64,000 bases of DNA, taken from the NCBI GenBank assembly GCA_947476275.1, contig CANJPQ010000001.1, positions 1-64,000 on the forward strand, written 5' to 3'. Position numbers and translations under genes: made by a program. The stretch is from Fidelibacterota bacterium. Lineage in GTDB: Bacteria; Pseudomonadota; Alphaproteobacteria; Rhodospirillales; Rhodospirillaceae. Under the pieces are notes generated by a model. It did no database searches and was not told where the DNA came from. It saw only the letters and a list, made by a program, of their open reading frames with translations. Shown here piece after piece: positions 51,932 through 59,502 of the stretch (within the stretch, counting starts at the first letter, position 1; each line of letters begins with the position of its first letter).

Positions 51932-52375
51932 ATGGAAAGCATGGTCCGCCTGCTGCTCCTGGGCTTGAGTGTACTGCGGCCCGCCGAGCGCTTGAGCGCA
52001 GCGGCGAGCCGCTTCACGACGACGGCCCTGTTCACGGTGGCGGCGGTCGTGGCGCTTGTCATCGGCTTCGCTTGCCTGATCACGGCGGCGTGGATCGCTT
52101 TGATTCCGCTGGTCGGCGCGGTCAGCGCCGCACTGATCGCAGGGGCGTGCTTTTTCATCCTGGCGGCAATTCTCTGGCTGATGGCGCGCGCGCACATCAC
52201 CGAGACCCACGATCACGAAAAACACGCCCACGATCCGCTCGAAGCCATTTCCGAGCTTCTCGGCAGCGGTCAAGGTGCAGATCTCAAGCGGCTGCTCGCC
52301 GAGAACAAATTGCCGATTATCTTGGCCGCGATCGTCGCCGGGCTGATGCTCGGTGGCAACGGCCGCCGCCGCTAG
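51932..52375 (+). CDS. Small membrane protein, holin superfamily III/YqjE-like
   Basis: 147 residues. Two long hydrophobic helices (about 33-58 and 62-86) are joined by a short turn; the C-terminal part is polar, with a histidine cluster (HITETHDHEKHAHD, about 88-101) and a final hydrophobic helix ending GGNGRRR. The layout and the position after a DUF883 gene match the YqjE/phage-holin-III family often found with YqjD. It is probably an inner-membrane protein of stress physiology rather than a lysis protein. The histidine cluster could bind metal. It overlaps the convergent alpha/beta hydrolase gene by 4 bases. Confidence 0.75.
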   Translation: MESMVRLLLLGLSVLRPAERLSAAASRFTTTALFTVAAVVALVIGFACLITAAWIALIPLVGAVSAALIAGACFFILAAILWLMARAHITETHDHEKHAHDPLEAISELLGSGQGADLKRLLAENKLPIILAAIVAGLMLGGNGRRR

Positions 52376-53304
52376 GTCAGCGGGTCCACCCGCCGCAGGA
52401 ACGTGCGCACGGTGCCGGTGACCAATGCCGGGTCCTCGATCTGCGCGTGATGCGACAATCCAGCGAAGATCTTCAGCTGTGGCCGCGGAATGCCGTGCGC
52501 CATTGCGCGCGCTACCGCCGGCCCGTTGATGTCGTGTGCGCCGCACGTGACCAGCGTCGGCGCCGCGATCTCCCGCAAGCGCCGCTGCACGTCGAAGGAT
52601 GCCCACGCGCCCTCGATGCGGAATCGATCCGGACCCACCATGATGCGATGGGCGCGATTGATCTGTGCGGCTTGCTCCAGCGGCGCCAGCCACTCCGGCG
52701 CTTCCGGCAAGCGGCACAAGTGCGTCTTGAAATATGCATCCGGTCCCGCCCCGGCGAGCGCCTTTAGGTTTGCACGCTCGGATGCGACCTGCACCTCCGC
52801 CGACGGGCTGCTACCGCACAGCACCAGCCCGGCGACGCGGGTTGGATTGCGCAGGGTGTGATTGAGTGCGGTCCAGCCGCCGGTGCCGTGTCCGATCAGA
52901 ACCACCCGCGGTAAACCCAGCTTGGTCTGCAGCGCTTCGAGATCGTCGCGGGCGCGGTCGAGGGAATAGTGCTCCGGCGCATCCGGCGCCTCGGACTTGC
53001 CGCAGCCTAGTGCGTCGTAAAACACCACCACCCGCTCGTCGCTCAGCGCGCCGAAAGGGAACAGCGCCCGGCTGGTGGCAGCGGGTCCGCCGTGTACCAC
53101 GATCACCGGAAGGCCGTTGCCCGATCCTGTGGCGCGATACCAAATTTTGCCGCCCACGGTGGTCGCGATGTCCTCGCGATCCGGCGCGATGCGGGGGACC
53201 CACAAGTTGGGCTGTGCCACGAGCGAACGGGTTTGCGGTGCGCAGGCGGCGAGACCCGCGGCGCTAAGGCCGAGGAGCGCGGAGCGGCGGGGAAGGGAGG
53301 CCAT
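52372..53304 (-). CDS. Alpha/beta-hydrolase-fold lipoprotein with Gly at the nucleophile position
   Basis: 310 residues from the ATG at 53304 (TGGAGAC upstream). The leader has RR and a lipobox LAAC (C21). The core is of proline-iminopeptidase type: VVHGGPAATSRALFPFGAL, VVVFYDALGCGKSEAP, then the elbow IGHGTGGWTALN, G138-H-G140-T-G142, in which the catalytic serine is glycine. Acid and histidine positions are retained (CGAHDINGP and GLSHHAQ). The fold is intact, so this may be a binding protein or an enzyme with other chemistry rather than a normal serine hydrolase. It is one of four such cases in the window. Confidence 0.83.
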   Translation of the reverse strand: MASLPRRSALLGLSAAGLAACAPQTRSLVAQPNLWVPRIAPDREDIATTVGGKIWYRATGSGNGLPVIVVHGGPAATSRALFPFGALSDERVVVFYDALGCGKSEAPDAPEHYSLDRARDDLEALQTKLGLPRVVLIGHGTGGWTALNHTLRNPTRVAGLVLCGSSPSAEVQVASERANLKALAGAGPDAYFKTHLCRLPEAPEWLAPLEQAAQINRAHRIMVGPDRFRIEGAWASFDVQRRLREIAAPTLVTCGAHDINGPAVARAMAHGIPRPQLKIFAGLSHHAQIEDPALVTGTVRTFLRRVDPLT

Positions 53305-53389
53305 GGTGTCTCCAGACGCGTTATAGGCGCGGGTCGTGGGGACACCGGCAGGAGCATAACGTCCGAACGGGACGGATGATCCCTCCGTG

Positions 53390-54139
53390 TCACTCCGGCC
53401 GCACCGCATACCAGATCTGGCCCAGCCCCTCGTACAACGCGACGTAGCTCGTCGCCAGCGCCGACATGCGCGGGATCAAATCGCGGGGCGTGTAGCTGCC
53501 GACGCTGTTGTAGTCGGTCCCCGCCGTGATTACCTCAAGCCCGGTGGCGCGGAATAAGGCGGCCGACCGCGGCACATGGGAGGCGTGGGTGATCAGCACG
53601 ATCTTCTGCACGCCCGCGGCTTTCAGGATTGCCGCGCTTTCGCTGGCGTTCTCGCGCGTGTCGCGGGATTTTTCCTCGATCCACTGCACCGGCACGCCGA
53701 AGTCCTGCTCCAGGGCGGCTTTCATCGCGGCGGAATAGGTGGTGTTGGTGTCGCGCACCGGCCCGCCGCTCGCCAGGATCGGCAAGTTGAGCAGGCGATA
53801 CAGATGCGCCGCATAGCGTATGCGCACTAACGAGTATTCATCGAGCCGCACGCCACCGTATTCCACCGCCCCCGGCGATGCGCCGGCCGACAAGACGACG
53901 ATGGCTTGCGCCAGTTTGGCCTTCTCGAGGTCCACGAGCGGCGGCTCGGTCTCCACCCAACTTGCCAAGCGGTTGGCGAAGTACGGCGCGCTGGCGCAAT
54001 AGAACGCAATCGTCACAAGCCAGAGCACGAAGTATCCGGTCCAGCGTCGCCACAGACTCAGGATGAGCCCGAGCGTAAGGCCCACCACCAGAATTGCCGG
54101 AAGTAGGGCGAGGCCTTTGATCGTCTCGTATGCCGTCAT
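53390..54139 (-). CDS. YdcF family (DUF218) membrane protein
   Basis: 249 residues. Two N-terminal helices (about 10-30 and 35-52) anchor a DUF218 domain: AQAIVVLSAGA, LVRIRYAAHLYRLLNLPILASGG, DFGVPVQWIEEKSRDTRENASESAAILKAAGVQKIVLITHASHVPRS and a terminal ATGLEVITAGTDY. The alternation of SGG, the E-x-x-S/T-x-x-T region and THASH is the family pattern. ElyC/SanA/YdcF proteins are tied to envelope integrity and may handle lipid carriers, but their reaction is not settled. The catalytic side is probably periplasmic. Its 5' end faces the divergent exonuclease-fold gene across about 58 bases. Confidence 0.87.
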   Translation of the reverse strand: MTAYETIKGLALLPAILVVGLTLGLILSLWRRWTGYFVLWLVTIAFYCASAPYFANRLASWVETEPPLVDLEKAKLAQAIVVLSAGASPGAVEYGGVRLDEYSLVRIRYAAHLYRLLNLPILASGGPVRDTNTTYSAAMKAALEQDFGVPVQWIEEKSRDTRENASESAAILKAAGVQKIVLITHASHVPRSAALFRATGLEVITAGTDYNSVGSYTPRDLIPRMSALATSYVALYEGLGQIWYAVRPE

Positions 54140-54197
54140 GCGGATAAGGTCATTGGGTCGTTCTCATTCTTCTGGACGCCAGCGTATAGTGATCCGT

Positions 54198-54980
54198 ATG
54201 GCGTTCGAGTCTTATCGTCGGTTCACCAGCCCGCAAGTCTACCGCACCTTGCCCGATGCGCAGGCCCTTAAGCTGGGCACCGCAAGCGTGGCGGTCCTGG
54301 GCGACCGGCTGCGCGTGATCTGCTGGAATGTGTTCAAGGTCACGCGCGCCGGCGCGCTTGCAGATCTTGCCGCGCTTACCGCCGATGCGGACCTCGTGCT
54401 GCTGCAAGAAGCCGTGCTGCACGGCGCGCAGCCTCATGCCATGCACCTGACCAGCGGGCTCGAGTGGGTCATGGCGCAAACGGCGGGCCACGCCTATCGC
54501 GCGATCACCACCGGCCCAAAGACCGGCTGCCGCGCACCGGCGCTTGAGATGATTTCGCTGCGCACCCTGGATCACGAGCCGATTGTCCGTACGCCAAAGG
54601 CGTCGTTGCTCACGCGTTACCCGACCGCCACCGGCACACTTGCGGTCGTGAACGTGCACGCGATGAATTTCGTGCCGCTCGCCAAGTTCGCGCGCCAGAT
54701 CGCGCAGATCAGTCAGATGATGGAGGCGGAAAAGGGACCGATGCTGGTCGGCGGCGATTTCAATACCTGGAATCCGTCGCGCGTGCGTCTCGTCATGAGT
54801 GCGATGGACAAAGCCGGGATGACCCGCGTGCCCGTCACCGTCCCGCGCCGCTGGCGCCACCTCGGCCAGCAGCTCGATCACGTCTTTACCCGGGGCCTGA
54901 AACTGATCGAAGCCCGCCCGCTCCCCCACGTGGTGAGTTCGGACCACATCCCCCTGCGCATGGAATTCGAGTGGGAGTGA
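54198..54980 (+). CDS. Endonuclease/exonuclease/phosphatase family protein
   Basis: 260 residues from the ATG at 54198; longer frames upstream have no family features. The metal-dependent fold has VICWNVFKV, LVLLQEAVLHG with the metal-binding glutamate, VVNVHAMNF with the histidine, VGGDFNTWNP with aspartate and asparagine, and the terminal SSDHIPLRMEF. These are all the blocks of the DNase I/exonuclease III superfamily. There is no signal peptide. Both nuclease and phosphatase reactions are known in the superfamily, so the substrate stays open. The stop is one base from the stop of the convergent cytochrome gene. Confidence 0.87.
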   Translation: MAFESYRRFTSPQVYRTLPDAQALKLGTASVAVLGDRLRVICWNVFKVTRAGALADLAALTADADLVLLQEAVLHGAQPHAMHLTSGLEWVMAQTAGHAYRAITTGPKTGCRAPALEMISLRTLDHEPIVRTPKASLLTRYPTATGTLAVVNVHAMNFVPLAKFARQIAQISQMMEAEKGPMLVGGDFNTWNPSRVRLVMSAMDKAGMTRVPVTVPRRWRHLGQQLDHVFTRGLKLIEARPLPHVVSSDHIPLRMEFEWE

Positions 54981-54981
54981 G

Positions 54982-55320
54982 CTACTTCGCTTTCTTGCCA
55001 TCCAAGAAGGTCATGACGGCGCGCATCTCGGTGTCGGAAAGATAGTCGAAGGCTGGCATCAGCTGGCCGGTCTTGGTCTTACGGTCCGCGGCGGCGCGTC
55101 CGACCTTCAAGAACTCCATGAACTCCGCGTCCGGTCCCTTGAGGAACGTCGACTTCGTGAGATCGACGCCTGCGCCTTTGACGCCCTTGGCATCCGGGCC
55201 GTGGCATTCGACGCAATTGTCCATGTAGGTCTGCGTCGGATCGGCCGTCTCCGCGGCATCGGCGGCAGCGCCTGCGAAACTTATCGCGGCGAGAGAAAGG
55301 GCAACAAGACGTGTTTTCAT
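54982..55320 (-). CDS. Class I cytochrome c, periplasmic
   Basis: 112 residues. A signal peptide spans about 1-22 (ALSLAAISFAGAAADA). Haem attachment is C36-V-E-C39-H40, and M88 in TGQLMPAFDYLSD is the likely sixth ligand. The small size and the ending LSDTEMRAVMTFL are typical of monohaem class I cytochromes. It could carry electrons for a periplasmic dehydrogenase. The nearby exported flavoproteins are not close enough to argue for a specific partner. It is followed, 6 bases away, by an upstream alpha/beta hydrolase gene on the same strand. Confidence 0.92.
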   Translation of the reverse strand: MKTRLVALSLAAISFAGAAADAAETADPTQTYMDNCVECHGPDAKGVKGAGVDLTKSTFLKGPDAEFMEFLKVGRAAADRKTKTGQLMPAFDYLSDTEMRAVMTFLDGKKAK

Positions 55321-55326
55321 GATCGC

Positions 55327-56157
55327 TCAGCTATTCAGGAATTGGCGCACAAGGGCTGCGGTCTCCGCGGTCTTGGCATCGAGGAAGCCGTGGTTCCAGC
55401 CGGGCAAGTCATGCCCGCGGCCGTTCTTGAGATACGGCGCGATGCGCGGCGTGTAAGTCCACAGATCGTCTTCCGGGTTGAGCACCAGGATCGGCTGCGT
55501 GATCTGCGGCAACACCGGTTCCAGGGCGTAGTTGAACGCGGCGCGATGGCCCCACGGCGCGACATCCGGATTGCGCCGGCTCTCAAGGAAGATATTGGCG
55601 CGCCGCGCCGCATTGGGCTCCATGGGCCAGAACGCATCGCGGAAGATTGGCCAGGCCTCGCTCATGCCGCCGATGCGGTTGTCGATCGTGTGTCCGGAAT
55701 ACTGTTTGCGGAATGCGTCACGCTCTTCGGGCGTGAAGATGGTGGCGGAGATCATGACGATCTTGCGCACCGCATGGGGCTGTTGACGCGCCATCTCAAT
55801 CGCGGTCAATGAGCCGGTGTGATAGCCCATCACATCCACCAGGCCGAAGCCCAGGGTGGCGATCAGATTGTGCATCTCCGCGGCATAGTCGGCGATCTCC
55901 GGCGGCGTTTGCGGCGGATCGGACAGGCCGAAGCCCGGCGTATCCGGCGCCACAACCGCGCGATCGCGGCCCATCTCCGCCGCGAAGTTCTCGAACACGT
56001 AGCTGGAAAGCGGGCTGGGGTGCAGCAGCAGAAGCGGGCTGGTGCCGCCGGCGGGCCCGGCGCGACGGAAATGAATCTGGCCGAACCGGCCCATGGCATA
56101 GGCGCGCCGCACTGTCGCGCGGTCTGGCGCGTGGTCACCGCTTGGATTGATGTTCAT
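55327..56157 (-). CDS. Alpha/beta-hydrolase-fold protein with His at the nucleophile position
   Basis: 276 residues from the ATG at 56157; an in-frame GTG at 56178 is possible. LLLLHPSPLSSYVFENFAAEM gives the oxyanion turn and VVAPDTPGFGLSDPP the family core. The elbow is MGYHTGSLTAIEMA, G111-Y-H113-T-G115, so histidine stands where serine or aspartate normally acts. The later acid (LNPEDDLW) and the terminal histidine (GWNHGFLDA) are retained. This subgroup differs from 25691-26635 and 56220-57068 in keeping the last histidine. No signal peptide is seen. It lies 6 bases upstream of the cytochrome c gene on the same strand and may be cotranscribed with it. Confidence 0.85.
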   Translation of the reverse strand: MNINPSGDHAPDRATVRRAYAMGRFGQIHFRRAGPAGGTSPLLLLHPSPLSSYVFENFAAEMGRDRAVVAPDTPGFGLSDPPQTPPEIADYAAEMHNLIATLGFGLVDVMGYHTGSLTAIEMARQQPHAVRKIVMISATIFTPEERDAFRKQYSGHTIDNRIGGMSEAWPIFRDAFWPMEPNAARRANIFLESRRNPDVAPWGHRAAFNYALEPVLPQITQPILVLNPEDDLWTYTPRIAPYLKNGRGHDLPGWNHGFLDAKTAETAALVRQFLNS

Positions 56158-56219
56158 GGCGTCCCATCGGAATATCACCGCACTTTAGCGCGGCCACACG
56201 GACAAGGTAAGCTTGCACC

Positions 56220-57068
56220 ATGGATGTGACGCAAATCGATCGCGGCTTCGTACGCGTGGCGGAAGGGTTGGTGCACTATCGCCACGCCGGTGTCGGCGGC
56301 GCGGGCAAGCTGCCGCTCTATATGGTGCATGCTGGTCCAGGCTCGTCCGCCGGCCTCGCGCCGTTGATCGCCGCCCTGGCGGACACGCGCCGCGTGATCG
56401 CCCCCGACACGTTGGGCAACGGCGATTCGGCGGCACCTGCGCCACCGGAGCCGGACCTGATCTATTATGCCGACAGCGTCATCCGAGTCATGGACGCGCT
56501 CGGCCTGGAGCAGGTCGATTATTTCGGCACCCACACCGGCGCTCATATCGGCATCGAGCTGCTGATCAAATACCCAAGCCGCATCCGCCGCGCAATCTTC
56601 GACGGCATCGGTATATTTCCGGACGATCTCAAACGCGAGATGTTCGAACGCTATGCCCCGGCGGTGCAGCCGGATGAATTCGGCCGCCACCTGATCTGGG
56701 CTTTCCAATTCGTGCGCGACCAGATGGTGCACTTCCCCTATTTCAAGCGCGAACCGAAGTACCGCATGCCGACCAACAGCATGCCGTCGCCGGCGTATCT
56801 GCACGGCTGGGCGCTCGAAGTGCTGAAGGGGCTGACGACCTATCACAACGGCTATCGCGCCGTGTTCAAGCACGACACCAAGGGCCGTTTGCCCTTGGTG
56901 AAGCTGCGGCCGTTGATGTTCATGGCGGCGGAGCCGGATCCCCTCACGCAGTATCTCGACGAAGCTGCGGCCCTCGCGCCGGGCGCTGAAAAGGTGCTCA
57001 TCAAGCAGGGCGATCCGCCGGGCACTCGCGTCCGCGCGATCGACGCGTTTCTCAGTCGGGCACTCTGA
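56220..57068 (+). CDS. Alpha/beta-hydrolase-fold protein with His at the nucleophile position, cytoplasmic paralogue
   Basis: 282 residues, with no leader peptide. It is homologous over its whole length to the exported 25691-26635 protein: DRGFVRVAEGLVHYR, HAGPGSS, APDTLGNGDSA, YADSVIRVMDALGLEQVDYFGTHTGAHIG, LTTYHNGY and YLDEAAALAPGA. The elbow is G103-T-H105-T-G107. The acid EPDP is present, but the terminal histidine is not (IKQGDPPGT). Histidines at the HAGPGSS, HTGAH and TTYH positions are conserved in the two paralogues and could form a different site. Divergent from 55327-56157 with only 62 bases between starts. The function is unknown. Confidence 0.85.
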   Translation: MDVTQIDRGFVRVAEGLVHYRHAGVGGAGKLPLYMVHAGPGSSAGLAPLIAALADTRRVIAPDTLGNGDSAAPAPPEPDLIYYADSVIRVMDALGLEQVDYFGTHTGAHIGIELLIKYPSRIRRAIFDGIGIFPDDLKREMFERYAPAVQPDEFGRHLIWAFQFVRDQMVHFPYFKREPKYRMPTNSMPSPAYLHGWALEVLKGLTTYHNGYRAVFKHDTKGRLPLVKLRPLMFMAAEPDPLTQYLDEAAALAPGAEKVLIKQGDPPGTRVRAIDAFLSRAL

Positions 57069-58233
57069 ACACCCAGCGTTTGTCGGGCGTGCGGGCCAGA
57101 TAAGCACTCAGCGTTTTCTCCGCCCCGGGAGTCGCTGCGCCAATCACGACAAAGGCCGCGGCTTCCAAGCCGCCGGTCGGCGTGCAAACTGTGCCGATAC
57201 ACTCCGCCACCGCGTTGCCTTGCGCCGACAGTACCGCGCCGCGGGCAGCCAGGCGCGCAGCACGGGTCACCGCCGTGCCCGTGTCGGCGAAGAACGTCAC
57301 CCGCGCGCTCACAGCAGCTTCGGCGGGCGCGCGTTTAGCCAGCGCATCGTCCACGGCAATCGATGCGGCACGGTAGGCTGCGGCGACCGGTTTCACCGCC
57401 GCCGTGGCCTTTTCGTAGCCATCGACGGCCATCGCCAGCGTCTCCTCCGCATGGCTGGTGATCTGCGGCCTGAAATAGGCGTCGAACAGCTCCGTCAATG
57501 CGGTTTCCCACGGCCCCAGCACCGGGCCGAAGGCGGGGCGCCGTGCGCTCAGGGCGTCCTGCGCAATCTTGGCGGACTCCGTTGCTGTTTGGAGGTCGGC
57601 GCGCAAGCGCCTCATGATCGCCCGTGTCGGCAGATCGGGCGGCAACAGCGTCATTTCCGCTGCCGCGTCGGTCGGCCAATCCGCCGCCGTCGTGCCGGGG
57701 GCAATGGCGCCGATGGCGATCATCGCCGCCTGCTCACGAGCGCCGATGGGCGCGCACTCGTCGGCGAGGCAGGCGCTGCGTTCGGGTTTCCGCCGCACGG
57801 ATTCGCCCGCGTCGGCGCGGCGCGCGGCCTGCACCAGCGCCTCGCCTTCCGCGGTCCAGCCGTTCGCCGCGTCGGTCAGGGCCTGACGCGCAGCCCGGGC
57901 GGCCGCATCGGCTTGAACGCTCGTGATCGTCGCCGCGCGCTCGCGCGCGAGCGCCCCGTCATAGGCGGCCTTCGCCTTGGCCAAGGCGTCCATCGCGGCG
58001 GAGAGTTTCTTGGTGTCGAGACCTTGCGGGCCGTGCGCCCGAGCCAACAAAGCCTCGCCGGCCTCGATGTCGCGATAGCGGTCCACCACGGCCTGACGCG
58101 CTGCTTCCCGTGCGGTGGCAAGTGCTGTGCCAGCGCCGGAGGCGCGCGCCGCCTCCGCTTGCAGGCTGCGCAGGGGCGTGCCGGCCTCGGCGACGCCGGT
58201 CAGAAGCAACGCCGCCGCGAGTGTGGCAATCAT
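57052..58233 (-). CDS. Exported helical protein of unknown function
   Basis: 393 residues. The first 18 form a Sec signal peptide (MIATLAAALLLTGVAEAG). The mature protein is rich in alanine and arginine and mostly helical, with likely coiled-coil parts around 20-60 and 80-140. Two cysteine pairs (CLADEC and CIGTVC) may form disulfides. No catalytic motif is recognised. It is followed on the same strand, with a 4-base overlap, by its upstream neighbour, the DUF3089 gene, so the two are likely translated together. It overlaps the convergent alpha/beta hydrolase by 17 bases. Its antisense frame is also long, but this frame has the better leader and codon pattern. Confidence 0.7.
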   Translation of the reverse strand: MIATLAAALLLTGVAEAGTPLRSLQAEAARASGAGTALATAREAARQAVVDRYRDIEAGEALLARAHGPQGLDTKKLSAAMDALAKAKAAYDGALARERAATITSVQADAAARAARQALTDAANGWTAEGEALVQAARRADAGESVRRKPERSACLADECAPIGAREQAAMIAIGAIAPGTTAADWPTDAAAEMTLLPPDLPTRAIMRRLRADLQTATESAKIAQDALSARRPAFGPVLGPWETALTELFDAYFRPQITSHAEETLAMAVDGYEKATAAVKPVAAAYRAASIAVDDALAKRAPAEAAVSARVTFFADTGTAVTRAARLAARGAVLSAQGNAVAECIGTVCTPTGGLEAAAFVVIGAATPGAEKTLSAYLARTPDKRWVFRVPD

Positions 58234-59408
58234 CCCGGGGTTTGCGCTGGCGCGTGCGCCTTCGTCCAGGCTTCCGTGCGCAGCACCGCGTTGGCGCGGA
58301 TGTTCTGGAAGAACAGGTCCATGTCGTGCATGTGCAGCACTTCGCCCGGCAGCACGTTCAGCACGAAGTCCGGATCGGTCGGAATATCCGCATACAGTGC
58401 GCCGTCGCGGCAGGTCGCGCCGACGATCCCCGGCTTCACCGCGGGCAGCGGCTCATCGCTGGCGATGCCGGGCAGGGAGCCGAGGTTGCTGGTCTTCGGC
58501 GCATCGGGCTGTGCGATGTCGAAGGTCAGTGGATTGATGCACATCACTTGCTTGCCGTCCTCGGTGTTGTACTTGGCGACATAGCGGTCTTCGTTGCGCT
58601 TATTGCCGGCGGTCGCATTGCCGTTGCGGCCAAAGGTGTTCCACGACACGACGCAACCGGTCTGGTCGGGCTTCTCGCAGGCGACCACGTTCTTGAACTG
58701 ATGCCCGAAGCTGCCGAACGGCACGCCGATCCCGATCGCATAGCCCGCGACGAAGCGGTCCTTCAGTTCGGTCTGATCGATCATCTGTTCCAGCAGCGGC
58801 AGCAGGTGGAACGTGCCCTGGCTGTGGCCCACGAGAATGAAAGGCCGGCCCTTGTTCTCATGCTCGATGTAATAGGCGAACGCGCGCTTCACGTCTTCGA
58901 GGGCGAAGGCATAAGCCTTCGGGCCGTTCGGCGACGGGCCGGTGGAGCCGAAACTCGCCTGGCGATAGCGCGGCGCGAACACGCGGCAGCAAGCGTTGAA
59001 GATCGCGGCCTGGCGGGCGATCACGCTCGCGTCGGTCCAATCGTTGACGTTCTTGTCGGCGACGTCCTGCACCCAGTCGGTGTTATTCCTGAACGTGGTC
59101 GGATGAATGTAGAAGACGTCGAACGCCGCCTTGTCCTGCGCATCCGGGAACGGATTGTTGGCGGGCACGAGATCGGCAAGGTCCTTGCGTCCCGGCCATG
59201 CGGCCCATGACTCTGCCTTGGCGTAGTCCGGTGCTGGCGGTTTCGGTTGGCTATCGAAATCCGCTGTTGGGCCGGGCCCCGACATCTCCGGGCCGCGCAG
59301 TGCGGTCTTCTTTGCGCCCGGCAACTGCGGCGGCGCCTTCAACAGGATTGCCCCAGCGACAACGGCCAACGCGACGGCAAGTGCGACCAATATGGTATTG
59401 CGGCCCAT
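58230..59408 (-). CDS. DUF3089 family alpha/beta-hydrolase-fold lipase-like protein
   Basis: 392 residues, with an N-terminal hydrophobic segment (about 5-24) that is a signal or anchor. The DUF3089 domain holds DVFYIHPTTFRNNTDW, then VGHSQGTFHLLPLLEQMI with an intact GxSxG, and IGIGVPFGSFGHQF. The catalytic serine is therefore present here, in contrast to the four other alpha/beta-fold proteins of the window. An aspartate and histidine are expected in the C-terminal part; HMHD at the end is a candidate. It is probably an exported esterase or lipase of unknown substrate. The stop overlaps the start of the downstream unknown gene (ATGA). Confidence 0.83.
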   Translation of the reverse strand: MGRNTILVALAVALAVVAGAILLKAPPQLPGAKKTALRGPEMSGPGPTADFDSQPKPPAPDYAKAESWAAWPGRKDLADLVPANNPFPDAQDKAAFDVFYIHPTTFRNNTDWVQDVADKNVNDWTDASVIARQAAIFNACCRVFAPRYRQASFGSTGPSPNGPKAYAFALEDVKRAFAYYIEHENKGRPFILVGHSQGTFHLLPLLEQMIDQTELKDRFVAGYAIGIGVPFGSFGHQFKNVVACEKPDQTGCVVSWNTFGRNGNATAGNKRNEDRYVAKYNTEDGKQVMCINPLTFDIAQPDAPKTSNLGSLPGIASDEPLPAVKPGIVGATCRDGALYADIPTDPDFVLNVLPGEVLHMHDMDLFFQNIRANAVLRTEAWTKAHAPAQTPG

Positions 59409-59502
59409 CGATAGGTCCTCCCAAAAACTGCCGGCGCAGTATGGCCGAGGGCCGGGCGGCTTCCTAGGCCTGCAAGGCCATTCCGGCAGCGCGTGTTAGC
59501 TT

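Noticed and set aside
57220-58584. 454-codon plus-strand frame opposite the exported helical protein
   Set aside because: Composition dominated by Arg and Gly without domains; the minus frame has a signal peptide and ATGA coupling to the DUF3089 gene.
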